A DNA stretch of 64,000 nucleotides from CAWIJJ01 sp963836405 (GTDB taxonomy: Bacteria; Acidobacteriota; Terriglobia; Bryobacterales; Bryobacteraceae): the NCBI GenBank assembly GCA_963836405.1, contig CAWIJL010000001.1, positions 1 through 64,000 on the forward strand, given 5' to 3'. Positions 39,947-49,201 of this stretch are shown here, piece after piece (positions within the stretch are counted from its first letter, which is position 1; the number at the start of each line of letters is the position of its first letter). A program made the position numbers and the translations under genes. The notes under the pieces were generated by a model. It saw only the letters and a list, made by a program, of their open reading frames with translations, did not search any database and was not told the origin of the DNA.

Positions 39947-42931
39947 ATGTGTGTGAAGCTGAGGCTTCGTTTCCTGGCTTTGCGGCCAATTGTACTGATG
40001 GCGCTGCTGTCAATTCCAGGACTGCTACCGGCTCAGACCCAGTCCACAACGGGGACGATTCAGGGACTCGTGACGGACCAGACCAGCGCCGGCGTTCCCA
40101 ATGCGACGGTGACGGTGAAGAACACCGGAACCGGAGCCGAGCGGCAGGTGAAATCCGATAACGAGGGCCGCTACCAGGCTCCGCTGCTGGAACCCGGGTC
40201 GTATGACGTCACGGTAACGGCTTCGGGGTTCGCCACGGTGATCAGCAAGGGTTACGACCTGGGGCTGGGCCAGACGTTGACCGCGGATGTTGCGATGCAG
40301 GTGGCTACGGTGGCGGAAACCGTGACGGTGGATGCGGCCGCGCCGGTGGTAGAGACTGGCAGCGCACAGACCGGTACGCTGGTGGGGAGCAAAGCGGTTG
40401 CCGACTTGCCGCTGAATGGGCGGCGTTTTCTCGACCTGGCGCAGTTGACGCCCGGTGTGATGGTGGAGCCGGAACGCGGGCAGATCAGTTTTGCGGGGTC
40501 GCGCGGCATCAATTCGGCGATCAATATCGACGGCGCGAATTTCAACGAGCCGTTTTTTGGCGGGCAGGCGGGCGGAGAACGGAGCGGGTCGGCTTATGTC
40601 GTCTCGCAGGCGGCGGTTTCGCAGTTCCAGGTGGTCCGCGGCACTTTCGATCCGGAGCACGGCCGGGCGACTGGCGGGTCGGTGAATGTGGTCACCAAAT
40701 CGGGCACGAACGATTTCCATGGCGAGGCGTTCGAATACCTGCGGCTTCCGAACATCTCTCCGAAGACGGTGTTCGGGGATCGCACGACGGACTATCGCAA
40801 CCAGTTCGGCGGCGCCATCGGGGGACCGATCAAGAGGGATAAGCTCTTCTTCTTCGCGGTGTATGACGGACAGCGAGAGCACGCGCCACTGACGATTCGA
40901 TTCAACCAGACAGCGGGACTGCCGCAGGAATTCCTTTCGCAGCAAGGGGTCTACCAGTCGACCAACGACATCAATACGTTTTTGGCTAAGGCGGACTGGC
41001 AGATCTCCAATGCGCATCGCGCTTCGTTCCGGTACAACCAGGCCGGCAACAACGCCGTAAACGGCACGTTCACGGGGGTGCAGTCGGGCGTGCTGAGCAA
41101 CAACGGAACGGAGCAGGATTTCTCGCATGCGGGTGTGGCCAGCCTCACTTCGGCGTTCTCCGCGACGCTGTTGAACGAGTTGAGGTATCAGTATCGCGTG
41201 GAGGAGCGGCCGCGAGTAAACAACGGCGAGGGGCTGGATTTCGTCAATAAGGCGGGACCGCAGACGCAGGTTTCCGGCTGCTGCTTCTTCGGGGGCGTTT
41301 CCTTTCTGCCGATTCCCGTGACGTCGAGGTCTTCGCAGGTTACGGACTCGGCGACATGGATTCACGGCGGGCACTCGGTGAAGTTCGGGGTGGACTACAA
41401 CCGTTATCACACCTCCGAGACTTTTCGCGGGAACTGGCGCGGCGTCTATATCTTCAACACGCTGCAAGGGTTTCTGAACGTCCTCAACAAGGTTCCGAAT
41501 GCCGTGCCGGACCAGTTTCGAATCTTCTACGGCGATGGGCAGTTCGATGCGGTGATCAATAACCCGGCCTTTTTTGCCCAGGACTCCTGGAAGATTTCGC
41601 GGCGTGTGACACTGTCGGGCGGCCTGCGGTACGAAGCGTACCTGCAGCCGACGCCTCCGCGGCCGAACCCGGCGCTGCCCAACACGGCGCAGATTCCGTC
41701 CGACACCAAGGAATTCCAGCCGCGCCTCGGATTGGCGGTGGATCTCACCGGCGACAACAAGACGGTTCTGCGGGCGGGAGCGGGAATTTTTTATGCGCAG
41801 ACTCCGGCACTACTGTTGAACCAGGTGTTCAACAGCACGGGCAACCTGAATGTCGGCGTTTCGTTTACGTTGAACGCGTCGCAGATCGCCGCGGTTCAGA
41901 AGGTACATCCGGAGTTTGTCTATCCGTTCGTTCCGAATACCAACAACGCGGCCGACTCCGTCTTTTTCTCCCAGTCGGGCGTGGCCGGACTGAAGCCGGA
42001 CGCTTCCTTTTTCGCGCCGGATTTCCGGAATCCGCGGTCGTTCAACTGGACGTTGGGCGTGGAGCGCCAGCTCGCCAGTTCGCTGTCGGTGGGGTTGGAT
42101 TACGTGCATGTGAATACGGTCCACCTGGAGAGAATCCGCGACACCAACTTCTTCCCGCCGGTTGTGGGGCCAGACAACTCGGTGCCGCCACAACAGCGGC
42201 GGATTTTCAATACTGCGTCGCGCCCGAATCCGAATTTCGGGCGGCTGCTCTCGCAGGAGAGTTCAGCGCGCTCGAACTACGATGGGCTTACGCTGTCGTT
42301 CAATAAGCGCTTCTCGCACCATTTGCAATTCCTGGTGAATGGAACGCTTTCGTGGAACAGAGACGACGATTCGAACGAGCGGAACTTTGCCGGGATTACG
42401 TACCAGGACGCCTTCGACCTTCAGCAGGAATATAGCTGGTCGCGGGACGACATCCGGCGGCGGCTGGTGGCTTCAGCGATCTACGAACTGCCGTTCGGCT
42501 TCCGGATGTCGGGAATCATGACGTGGCGGTCGGGGCTGCCCTTCACGGCGTACACGAATACCGACTCCAATCGGGACGGGAACTTCACGGACCGGCCGAT
42601 CGTGGGCGGCGTGCTGCTTCCCCGCAACTCGTTCCGGCAACCGAATTTCTGGAATACCGATCTGCGGGTCAGCAAGGACATCAAGATTACGGAGGGCCAC
42701 CGGGTGGAGTTGAGCGTGGATTTCTTCAACGCGTTCAATCACGAAAATCGCTTCTTCTCGGCATCGTCTAACGAGTCGACGACGACGGCGCTTGGTTCGC
42801 GATGGGGCACCGGACAGACTCCGGTCTCGACCTTCCGCACATTCAGGTTACCCGACGGGTCTCTGAATATCGGCGGGGCGAGTGTGTCTTCGCCGATCCA
42901 GCTTCAGTTCGCCGGCCGTTATATTTTCTAG
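39947..42931 (+). CDS. Oar-like TonB-dependent outer-membrane receptor with carboxypeptidase-regulatory domain
   Basis: 994 residues with a signal peptide ending near 'LLSIPGLLPAQTQ'. Residues about 32-115 form a carboxypeptidase regulatory-like beta-sandwich ('GTIQGLVTDQTSAGVPNATV', 'YQAPLLEPGSYDVTVTASGF'). The plug follows ('VADLPLNGRRFLDLAQLTPG', 'GTFDPEHGRATGGSVNVVTK'), then a long barrel ending in 'SSPIQLQFAGRYIF' with a C-terminal Phe, the usual outer-membrane signature. An AGGAGAAGAG precedes the ATG. This is the large receptor family expanded in Acidobacteria, probably for uptake of oligomers; the substrate is unknown. Confidence 0.92.
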   Translation: MCVKLRLRFLALRPIVLMALLSIPGLLPAQTQSTTGTIQGLVTDQTSAGVPNATVTVKNTGTGAERQVKSDNEGRYQAPLLEPGSYDVTVTASGFATVISKGYDLGLGQTLTADVAMQVATVAETVTVDAAAPVVETGSAQTGTLVGSKAVADLPLNGRRFLDLAQLTPGVMVEPERGQISFAGSRGINSAINIDGANFNEPFFGGQAGGERSGSAYVVSQAAVSQFQVVRGTFDPEHGRATGGSVNVVTKSGTNDFHGEAFEYLRLPNISPKTVFGDRTTDYRNQFGGAIGGPIKRDKLFFFAVYDGQREHAPLTIRFNQTAGLPQEFLSQQGVYQSTNDINTFLAKADWQISNAHRASFRYNQAGNNAVNGTFTGVQSGVLSNNGTEQDFSHAGVASLTSAFSATLLNELRYQYRVEERPRVNNGEGLDFVNKAGPQTQVSGCCFFGGVSFLPIPVTSRSSQVTDSATWIHGGHSVKFGVDYNRYHTSETFRGNWRGVYIFNTLQGFLNVLNKVPNAVPDQFRIFYGDGQFDAVINNPAFFAQDSWKISRRVTLSGGLRYEAYLQPTPPRPNPALPNTAQIPSDTKEFQPRLGLAVDLTGDNKTVLRAGAGIFYAQTPALLLNQVFNSTGNLNVGVSFTLNASQIAAVQKVHPEFVYPFVPNTNNAADSVFFSQSGVAGLKPDASFFAPDFRNPRSFNWTLGVERQLASSLSVGLDYVHVNTVHLERIRDTNFFPPVVGPDNSVPPQQRRIFNTASRPNPNFGRLLSQESSARSNYDGLTLSFNKRFSHHLQFLVNGTLSWNRDDDSNERNFAGITYQDAFDLQQEYSWSRDDIRRRLVASAIYELPFGFRMSGIMTWRSGLPFTAYTNTDSNRDGNFTDRPIVGGVLLPRNSFRQPNFWNTDLRVSKDIKITEGHRVELSVDFFNAFNHENRFFSASSNESTTTALGSRWGTGQTPVSTFRTFRLPDGSLNIGGASVSSPIQLQFAGRYIF

Positions 42932-43059
42932 GCGGGGAGCCGGGGGTAAATGGCGGTGGCGGTCCGGGTTCGATTCATGGCCTGGGCTGCACCGAACTAT
43001 GTTTGCAATGCGCCATCAGCGCCGCGCCCGGCTCGAATGAGTTATAGAATGAGAGCACT

Positions 43060-44013
43060 ATGGAATTCACCCGAAGAACATTTGGCAAGTTCGCGCTGGC
43101 CGCGCTGCCCGCATCGTTGCTCGCCAAGCCCAATTCCAAATTCGGCGGCGTGCAGGTAGGGATCAACGCGCCCTACAGCTTCCACGGTCTGCCCGTCGGC
43201 GCGGACGACGTCCAGAAATACCTCGTCGAACTCGGCCTCAGCGCCGTGGAACTCCGCTCTCAGCCCGTCGAGGAGTTCTTCGGCTGCCCCATCCACTACG
43301 GCACGAGCCCCGGGCCCCGCCCGGCGACGCCCCCGGATCCGGCCGCCCAGCGCGCGGACGCCGAAGCCAAAGCCGAGGCCGTCGAAAAGTGGCGCCTTTC
43401 GGCCCCCATGGACCGGTTCAAATCGTTCCGCAAGAAGTACAACGATGCGGGCATCGCCATCGAGATCGTGAAGTTCGACGGCATCGACAAAATGAAGGAC
43501 GAAGTCGTCGATTACGCCTTCAATCTGGCAAAAACCCTCGGCGCGCGCGCCATCTCCTGCGAGATCCCCCTCAGCAAGACCCCCTGGCTCGGCCAGTTCG
43601 CCGCCAAACATAAGATGATGGTGGGCTACCACGGCCACACGAACATCCACAGCCCCGAGGCCTTCGGCGCGCCCGAAAGCTGGGAAAAGGCGATGACCTA
43701 CTCGCCCTACAACGGCATCAATCTGGATATCGGCCACTTCGTCGCCGGCAACAGCACGTCGCCGATTCCGTTCATCAAGAAACACGCCGACCGCATCACC
43801 CACATCCACGTGAAGGACCGCAAAACCGATAACGGTCCGAACACTCCGTTCGGCGAAGGCGATACTCCCATCAAAGAAGTGCTTCAGTTGATGAAACGGG
43901 AAAAGTACCCCTTCCAGGCCACGATCGAGTACGAATACAAAACCCCGGAAGGCTCCGACGTCCTCCGCGAAATCGCCAAGTGCGTCGATTACTGCCGGAA
44001 GTGCCTGGTATAG
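43060..44013 (+). CDS. Sugar phosphate isomerase/epimerase-like TIM-barrel protein (exported)
   Basis: 317 residues. The N-terminus 'MEFTRRTFGKFALAALPASL' has a twin-arginine signal, so the protein is probably folded before export. The xylose-isomerase-like barrel shows 'LVELGLSAVELRS', 'GIAIEIVKFDGIDKMKDEVV', 'MVGYHGHTNIH', 'NLDIGHFVAGN' and 'RITHIHVKDRKTDNG', with His and Asp residues placed as in metal-binding AP2EC enzymes, and 'YPFQATIEYEYKT' carrying the late Glu. Substrate unknown. It stands alone between the TonB receptor and a convergent ThuA gene. Confidence 0.82.
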   Translation: MEFTRRTFGKFALAALPASLLAKPNSKFGGVQVGINAPYSFHGLPVGADDVQKYLVELGLSAVELRSQPVEEFFGCPIHYGTSPGPRPATPPDPAAQRADAEAKAEAVEKWRLSAPMDRFKSFRKKYNDAGIAIEIVKFDGIDKMKDEVVDYAFNLAKTLGARAISCEIPLSKTPWLGQFAAKHKMMVGYHGHTNIHSPEAFGAPESWEKAMTYSPYNGINLDIGHFVAGNSTSPIPFIKKHADRITHIHVKDRKTDNGPNTPFGEGDTPIKEVLQLMKREKYPFQATIEYEYKTPEGSDVLREIAKCVDYCRKCLV

Positions 44014-44021
44014 GTCGGTTT

Positions 44022-44075
44022 GAAGCCAACGCGGTTCGGCGGCGGCATGCACCGCCGCCGGCTTCACGAACCGCG
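44022..44075. terminator. Nested inverted repeat between convergent genes
   Basis: GGCGGCGG (44038-44045) pairs with CCGCCGCC (44052-44059) around CATGCA, and GAAGCC/GGCTTC flank them (44022-44027, 44060-44065). CGCGGTTC and GAACCGCG form another pair. It lies between the two stops and could terminate both genes. Confidence 0.5.
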
Positions 44076-44091
44076 CGCACATCGGCCCCGC

Positions 44092-45513
44092 TTACTTCGC
44101 GCTCGGACTGTCGTTTGCCTTCAGGTCGCCCAGCGCATACTGCACGCCTGCCAGCACGTGCTCCAGCATCGGCCGGATGGCGTACACCCGCTCGCTGTGG
44201 CCGTGCGCTTCGTAGAACACGCGACCCTTGCCCTCGCGGCGGATCCAGCTCAAGCCGTAGTCGTGGTCAGCCCGCGGATAGTCTTCCTTCGCCTTGTCCG
44301 CCTCGCTCATCTTGTCGTAGTCGATGCTCGTCAGTATGTGCAGGTTCCGCCGCGACCACACCTCCATGCCGAACGTGTAGGTCTCGTCGTGGATATCGAA
44401 TTCTTTACCGTCGAACATCGCCGTCACCGGACTCTTCGGATCGTCGATCTTGACGGTGATCAGTTGCGGATCCACCCAGTGGAATTTGAAGAAGCCTCCG
44501 ATCACGGTGTTAAAGTCGGGCCAGGTCCCCACCTGCGGGTCCCGGCCGGGACGCCCCGTCTGGGGAGCGCCGGGCTCCCGTCTGACCGGCGCGGGATTCG
44601 CCGGCAGCACGGAATTGAAGCGCGCCGTGAAGTCCGCCTGGCTGATCTTTCCGGCCGCACTGGTGTCCAGTTTGCCGAACCAGGAATCGGCCAGCGACAC
44701 CGCCTCCTCGCGGCTCAGCTTTTGATCCTGGTTGGTATCGCCCGCCCGCACCATCTGAGACGCGAATTGGGTTCCCGGACCCCGGCCACCCGCCGTGGGC
44801 GCAGGCGTCGTGGCGCGCGCCTCGTGGTACGAATCCGCCGCTGCGTGAATTCCCGCCAGACCCTTGCCCGACCGCACGAACTCCAGCAGGGCCTTCTTCC
44901 TCGCCGCCGTCGCTGCCGCGTCGTTCGGATCGTCCAGAAACGCGCCCGTCGTGTTGTTCAGGAACACCAGGTCGTATTGCTTGAGATTCTCGGCGGTGAT
45001 CGCCGCCGGATCGTACGTCACCGTGGCGGTCCATGCACCCGTCTTCGTGCCCATCTCCTCCATCGTCGTCGCCACCAGCGGAATGCAGGAATGCACGAAT
45101 CCCGCGGCGTTGCTCAGCACCAGGATCTTGCGCGGATGCGCCGGTTTAGCCGGTGCCCGCTCGGGCAAGGCGGCCCTCATCTTCTCCACATCCTCCGGTT
45201 TCGGCGTCTGGTTCTGCGGAGCGCGCGGCCCGGCCACCGGCTGCGGGAACGCGGCGTTAATTGCGGAGGCTACTTGCTCCTGCGTCCCCTCAGCGCCCGC
45301 CCACTTGCCGAAAACCGCGCGCAACTCCTCACGGGTCACAAAGCCATCCTTATCCGCGTCCGCCGCCGTGAACACGTTTAACCCGGCGCCGCCGCGTCCG
45401 CCGCCGCGTCCTCCCGGGCCCGCCTGCTGCGCGTCGAGCGACATGAAGACGCCCGCGCTCAAAGCGAGTGCGCATGCGCCTGTGAGTATTAAAGTCCATC
45501 GTTGAAATTGCAT
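44092..45513 (-). CDS. ThuA domain protein with inserted EF-hand calcium sites (exported)
   Basis: 473 residues, signal peptide to about residue 29 ('LILTGACALALSAGVFMSLD'). An EF-hand loop lies at 52-63 (DADKDGFVTREE). The ThuA (class I glutamine amidotransferase-like) fold starts at 'RKILVLSNAAGFVHSCIPLV' (about 129) and includes 'YDLVFLNNTTGAFLDDP' and 'GKGLAGIHAAADSYHE'. Two further EF-hand-like loops, DTNQDQKLSREE (259-270) and DTSAAGKISQADF (283-295), are inserted before the fold resumes with 'FNTVIGGFFKFHWVDPQLIT' and 'ADHDYGLSWIRREGKGRVFY'. ThuA proteins act in sugar metabolism, but this exported version's substrate is unknown. Confidence 0.82.
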   Translation of the reverse strand: MQFQRWTLILTGACALALSAGVFMSLDAQQAGPGGRGGGRGGAGLNVFTAADADKDGFVTREELRAVFGKWAGAEGTQEQVASAINAAFPQPVAGPRAPQNQTPKPEDVEKMRAALPERAPAKPAHPRKILVLSNAAGFVHSCIPLVATTMEEMGTKTGAWTATVTYDPAAITAENLKQYDLVFLNNTTGAFLDDPNDAAATAARKKALLEFVRSGKGLAGIHAAADSYHEARATTPAPTAGGRGPGTQFASQMVRAGDTNQDQKLSREEAVSLADSWFGKLDTSAAGKISQADFTARFNSVLPANPAPVRREPGAPQTGRPGRDPQVGTWPDFNTVIGGFFKFHWVDPQLITVKIDDPKSPVTAMFDGKEFDIHDETYTFGMEVWSRRNLHILTSIDYDKMSEADKAKEDYPRADHDYGLSWIRREGKGRVFYEAHGHSERVYAIRPMLEHVLAGVQYALGDLKANDSPSAK

Positions 45514-45637
45514 TTGACTTCTCCTGCCGGCAGAGCCCGCGAAGCGGAATGCCCGTCCATGAGACTATACCAGACGGCGCGCGCGCACTCGGACACAGCT
45601 CGGGTACACAACACGCTCAGAAACGGGGGCTTGAAGG

Positions 45638-45802
45638 TTAGATCTCGAGGCTGGCCATTGCCCGACCGCTCAGCACCATCCACAGAACACGGCTGCGCCG
45701 TGCGCCCAGCGCGATTCGGACGCCGATTTCCCGCGCCCGCTGCGCTGTTCCGTATGCGACTACGCCATACAGACCTATGGCTGCGAGAGCCAGCGCCAAC
45801 TA
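45638..45802 (-). pseudogene. MacB/ADOP-type permease, C-terminal relic
   Basis: The minus strand reads 'LALALAAIGLYGVVAYGTAQ', then RAREIGVRIALGARRS and 'RVLWMVLSGRAMASLEI' before a TAA. This is the conserved end of the acidobacterial duplicated-orphan permease family (FtsX fold). Upstream frame is broken by a stop. The rest of the gap 45514-45844 has nothing else I can support. Confidence 0.6.
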
Positions 45803-45844
45803 GGAGAAGCCCAGGCGCCGGGGCATCGCACTGGTGGATGAGGG

Positions 45845-45896
45845 TTGACACGGGCCTTGTGCGGCGTAAGACTAAGAATGACCGACTGGTCGGTCA
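45845..45896 (+). promoter_or_regulatory. Promoter and palindromic operator of the tetR operon
   Basis: A TTGACA (45845-45850) with a weak TAAGAC 16 bases later lies just upstream of a perfect 8-2-8 palindrome, TGACCGACTGGTCGGTCA (45879-45896). The palindrome ends three bases before the tetR ATG. The TGACCGAC(N2)GTCGGTCA form is a classic TetR-family operator, so autoregulation is likely. Confidence 0.7.
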
Positions 45897-45899
45897 ATT

Positions 45900-46529
45900 A
45901 TGGCTGCCCGCATTGTAGACCGCAAGGCGAAATCCGGCGCCCTCCTCCGCGCCGCGGCGGAGGTGTTCGCCGAACAGGGGTACCAGGCGACGACGATGGA
46001 TGCGATTGCCGAACGCGCGGGGACCGGCAAAGGGACAATTTACGAGTACTTCCGCAACAAGCAGGAACTGTTTTTCGGCGTGTTCGAAGACTACATCGCC
46101 TCCATGGAGCGGCTGGCGCGGGCGAGCGCCGGGCCTGCGGGGGCAACCGCGGCGGCGCAGATCCGGCAGGCGATTCACACCGTGCTGGAGATGGGGGCCG
46201 GGGAGCGCGATCTGTTTCCGCTGGTGTTCGAATTCTGGTCGGCGTCGGCATCGCCGGAGCGCCAGACGCGGGTGGCCACGCTGTTCCGCGATAGTTATGC
46301 GACGTTTCGGAAGCTGATTGCGGGACAGATCCGGAAGGGCCAGCGAAACGGCGAGTTCGACCGCAAGGCCGACGCTTCGGGGATTGCGGCGGTGCTGGTG
46401 GGCTCGCTGGACGGACTTTTTTTGCAAGCGTGGTTCGATCCGTCGCTCGATCCGGTGGCGATGGGGGACGGCTTCGTGACGGTCGTGCTGCGGGGCCTGG
46501 CAGCGCGGGGAGGCGCAAAGAAGAAATGA
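45900..46529 (+). CDS. TetR-family transcriptional regulator
   Basis: 209 residues. The N-terminal DNA-binding domain reads 'GALLRAAAEVFAEQGYQATT' and 'MDAIAERAGTGKGTIYEYFR', then NKQELFF, a textbook TetR helix-turn-helix. The ligand domain ('FPLVFEFWSASASPERQTRV', 'ASGIAAVLVGSLDGLFLQAW') resembles regulators of envelope or efflux genes. It is the first gene of a five-gene operon and overlaps the LolA-like gene by four bases. The palindrome three bases upstream is its probable operator. Confidence 0.92.
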   Translation: MAARIVDRKAKSGALLRAAAEVFAEQGYQATTMDAIAERAGTGKGTIYEYFRNKQELFFGVFEDYIASMERLARASAGPAGATAAAQIRQAIHTVLEMGAGERDLFPLVFEFWSASASPERQTRVATLFRDSYATFRKLIAGQIRKGQRNGEFDRKADASGIAAVLVGSLDGLFLQAWFDPSLDPVAMGDGFVTVVLRGLAARGGAKKK

Positions 46530-47271
46530 AGATGGCGATCGCACTGCTGCTGATTTCATCCGGAACAGCGCTGGGGGCGGAGGACCGGACGCCCTTACGC
46601 TGGCGAAGAAATGCGACGCCGCGCTCAAAGGCAAGACCCAGCACGGCACCGCGACGATGACGGTGCGCACGCCGGAGTGGCAGCGCACTCTCGAGATGAC
46701 CTTTTGGTACGACTATCCGGAGAAGACGTTCATCCGGATTACGGCTCCGGCGAAAGATGCCGGGACGGGCACGCTGCGGGTGGGGAGCAACATGTGGACG
46801 TGGCTGCCTTCGGTGGAGCGGGTGATCAAGATTCCGCCTTCGCTGATGCTGCAGGCGTGGATGGGGAGCGATTTCACCAATGACGATTTGGTGAAGGAGA
46901 GCAGTCTGCCGACCGACTACGTGCACCGGATCGAAGGCGAAACGACGGAAGGCGGCGATACCTGCTACCGATTGGTGGCGGTGCCGAAGCCGGACGTGGC
47001 GGTGGTATGGGGCAAACTGGTGCTGCTGGTGCGCAAGTCGGATTCGCTGCCGCGGCGCGAGGAGTTTTACGGCGAACGGGGCACGCTCGAAAAGACCCTG
47101 TACCTGGACGAGATCCGCAACGTGGGTTCGCGCAACTACCCGATGCGATGGCGGATGGTTTCGCATACCAAGGCGGGTCACGAAACAACGCTGACCTTTT
47201 CGTCGCTCGAATTCGACAAACCGGTTTCGCCGGACATCTTCACGCGGCAGAACCTGGAGCGGCATTTCTGA
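46526..47271 (+). CDS. LolA-like outer-membrane lipoprotein-sorting protein (apparent frameshift near 46585)
   Basis: The ATG at 46526 gives a signal peptide, 'MKMAIALLLISSGTALGAED'. One base then appears to be missing near 46585; the other frame carries the mature protein: 'DALTLAKKCDAALKGKTQHG', 'TVRTPEWQRTLEMTFWYDYP', 'MWTWLPSVERVIKIPPSLML', 'QAWMGSDFTNDDLVKESSLP' and 'TLYLDEIRNVGSRNYPMRWR'. This is the LolA-like domain (about 240 residues) found beside envelope exporters. The mature frame is otherwise perfect, so a sequencing error or very recent mutation is possible. It lies between tetR and the FtsX permease, ten bases before the latter. Confidence 0.75.
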
Positions 47272-47280
47272 GGGGCACGG

Positions 47281-48507
47281 ATGCTTTTGTGGCAAATGGC
47301 ATGGCGCAACGTCTGGAGGTACCGGCGGCGTAGTCTGCTGACGGTGCTGACGATCGCACTTGGCCTCGCATTCAACATTTTAATGCGAAGCATCGGGGAC
47401 GGTTTTCACGAACAGATGGTGGATAATTCGGTGCGGGCGGGGATCGGCCACATCGAGATTCACCGTGCGGGCTATCAGAGGGATCCGGCGCTACTGAAGA
47501 CGCTGCCGGACCTCAAGCGGGTAGAACAGGTGGCGCCGCGGACGCCGCATCTACTCGGCGCGTCGTTCCGCGTGCTGGGCGACGGGCTGGCGAGCACGGC
47601 GGAGAACTCGAGCGGCGTAAGAATTATCGGCATCGTTCCCGAAGCCGAGCGGACGGTCACGACGATCGACCACACGATGATCGCCGGGAAGTTTCTCGAA
47701 GAGGGGATGAGCCGGCCGGCGCTCGTCGGCGAGAGGCTGGCGCAATCCCTGGGGGCGGCCCTCGGTGACAAGATCGTGCTGATGGTGCAGGCCGCGGACG
47801 GGTCGATGGGCGCGCAATTGTACCGGGTGGCGGGCATTTTTCGCTCGGGCTCGCCGGATCTCGATCGCGGCGCGGTTTACCTGCTGCGCCAGGATGCTCA
47901 AACGCTGTTCTCGCTCGGTGGGGGCGTCACGGAGGCCGCGCTGCTGCTCGATTCGTCCGAGGCGGTGGACGAAGCGCGGCGTTTTCTGACGAGCCAACTG
48001 GCGGGCGAGCCGGTAGAGGTGCTGCCGTGGTACACGGTGGAACCGTTCCTGCGGCAGTTCATCGAGCTCGACGATGCCTTCTTCTATATCATCGTGCTGA
48101 TTTTGTTTATCGTGATCTCGGTGGGGATTCTGAACACGGTGATGATGTCGGTTTTCGAGCGGGTTCGGGAGTTCGGCGTAATGATGGCGCTGGGGACGAA
48201 GCCGCGCCAGGTTGTGCGGCTGGTGATGCAGGAATCGATGGCGCTGTCGCTGCTGGGCGCGGCGCTGGGAGCGGGGCTCGGAAGCGCGGCGACGATTCTG
48301 TTCGCGCACACGGGAATCGATCTGTCACACTACGCGGCGGGCGCGTCGGCGCTGGGGATTACGACGACGGTGATGCGTCCGGAACTGACGGCGTGGAACC
48401 TGATCGTTTCAAACGTCTCCGTGGTGCTGGTGGTAATGCTGGTGGCGCTGTATCCGGCGATCAAGGCGGCGCGCCTGCGGCCGGTGGAGGCCATCCGGCA
48501 TATCTGA
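47281..48507 (+). CDS. ABC transporter permease, FtsX/LolE-like
   Basis: 408 residues with one N-terminal membrane helix ('RSLLTVLTIALGLAFNILMR'), a periplasmic domain of about 220 residues, and three C-terminal helices ('FFYIIVLILFIVISVGILNT', 'LGAALGAGLGSAATILFA', 'NVSVVLVVMLVALYPAIKAA'). The coupling motif 'VFERVREFGVMMALGTKPRQ' and the ending 'AARLRPVEAIRHI' are typical of the MacB/LolCDE superfamily. It should pair with the ATPase encoded eight bases downstream and act as a mechanotransmitting extractor of lipids or lipoproteins rather than a channel (family knowledge). Confidence 0.88.
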   Translation: MLLWQMAWRNVWRYRRRSLLTVLTIALGLAFNILMRSIGDGFHEQMVDNSVRAGIGHIEIHRAGYQRDPALLKTLPDLKRVEQVAPRTPHLLGASFRVLGDGLASTAENSSGVRIIGIVPEAERTVTTIDHTMIAGKFLEEGMSRPALVGERLAQSLGAALGDKIVLMVQAADGSMGAQLYRVAGIFRSGSPDLDRGAVYLLRQDAQTLFSLGGGVTEAALLLDSSEAVDEARRFLTSQLAGEPVEVLPWYTVEPFLRQFIELDDAFFYIIVLILFIVISVGILNTVMMSVFERVREFGVMMALGTKPRQVVRLVMQESMALSLLGAALGAGLGSAATILFAHTGIDLSHYAAGASALGITTTVMRPELTAWNLIVSNVSVVLVVMLVALYPAIKAARLRPVEAIRHI

Positions 48508-48514
48508 GGCGGGC

Positions 48515-49201
48515 ATGGCGCTGATAGAACTTATCGAAGTGACGAAGACGTATCGCAACCATGTGGCGGTACACGCATTGAGCGGGGTGACGCTGGCGCT
48601 CGAAAAAGGCGAGTTCGCGGCATCGGTAGGGCCGTCGGGGTCGGGGAAGACGACACTGCTGAACGTGATCGGCGCGCTCGACAGGCCGGACAGCGGCAGC
48701 ATCCGGGTGGCGGGACTGGACATCACGGCGGCGGCGGCCGGCGAACTGGCGGAATTCCGGCTGCGGCACCTGGGCTTTGTTTTTCAGGCGTTCAATCTTT
48801 TTCCGGTGCTCAGCGTGGCGGAGAACCTGGGGTTCGTGCCGTCGCTGCAAGGGATGGCGAAAGCGGAGCGGATGGATCGCGCGCGGAGACTGCTGGACGA
48901 AGTGGGGATGAGCGATTTGCGCGACAAGCGTCCGGACGAACTGAGCGGCGGCCAGCAGCAGCGGGTGGCGGTGCTGCGCGCGATTCTAACGGAGCCCGAT
49001 TTGGTGCTGGCGGACGAGCCGACGGCGAACCTGGATTCTGAAAACGCGGCCCTGCTGCTCGACATGATGGAACGGCTCAATCGCGAGCGCGGCATCACGT
49101 TTTTGTTTTCGACGCACGACCCGGCGGTGATGAGCCGCGCCAGGCGGCTGATCCGCCTGAAAGACGGCCGCGTCATCGCCGATGAAAATCGCGAGCCATG
49201 A
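48515..49201 (+). CDS. ABC transporter ATP-binding protein, LolD-like
   Basis: 228 residues. Walker A 'GPSGSGKTTLLNVIGALDRP', Q-loop 'LGFVFQAFNLFP', signature 'DELSGGQQQRVAVLRAILTE', Walker B 'LVLADEPTANLDS' and switch His in 'FLFSTHDPAVM' are all present. The signature's usual 'RVAIARAL' is 'RVAVLRAI' here, a mild change outside the catalytic residues. It pairs with the upstream FtsX-like permease. Its last four bases overlap the outer-membrane barrel gene, showing a single transcript. Confidence 0.92.
   Translation: MALIELIEVTKTYRNHVAVHALSGVTLALEKGEFAASVGPSGSGKTTLLNVIGALDRPDSGSIRVAGLDITAAAAGELAEFRLRHLGFVFQAFNLFPVLSVAENLGFVPSLQGMAKAERMDRARRLLDEVGMSDLRDKRPDELSGGQQQRVAVLRAILTEPDLVLADEPTANLDSENAALLLDMMERLNRERGITFLFSTHDPAVMSRARRLIRLKDGRVIADENREP

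Noticed and set aside
40025..41467. 480-codon minus-strand frame inside the TonB receptor gene
   Set aside because: Shadow frame; composition is atypical and the plus strand encodes a clear receptor.
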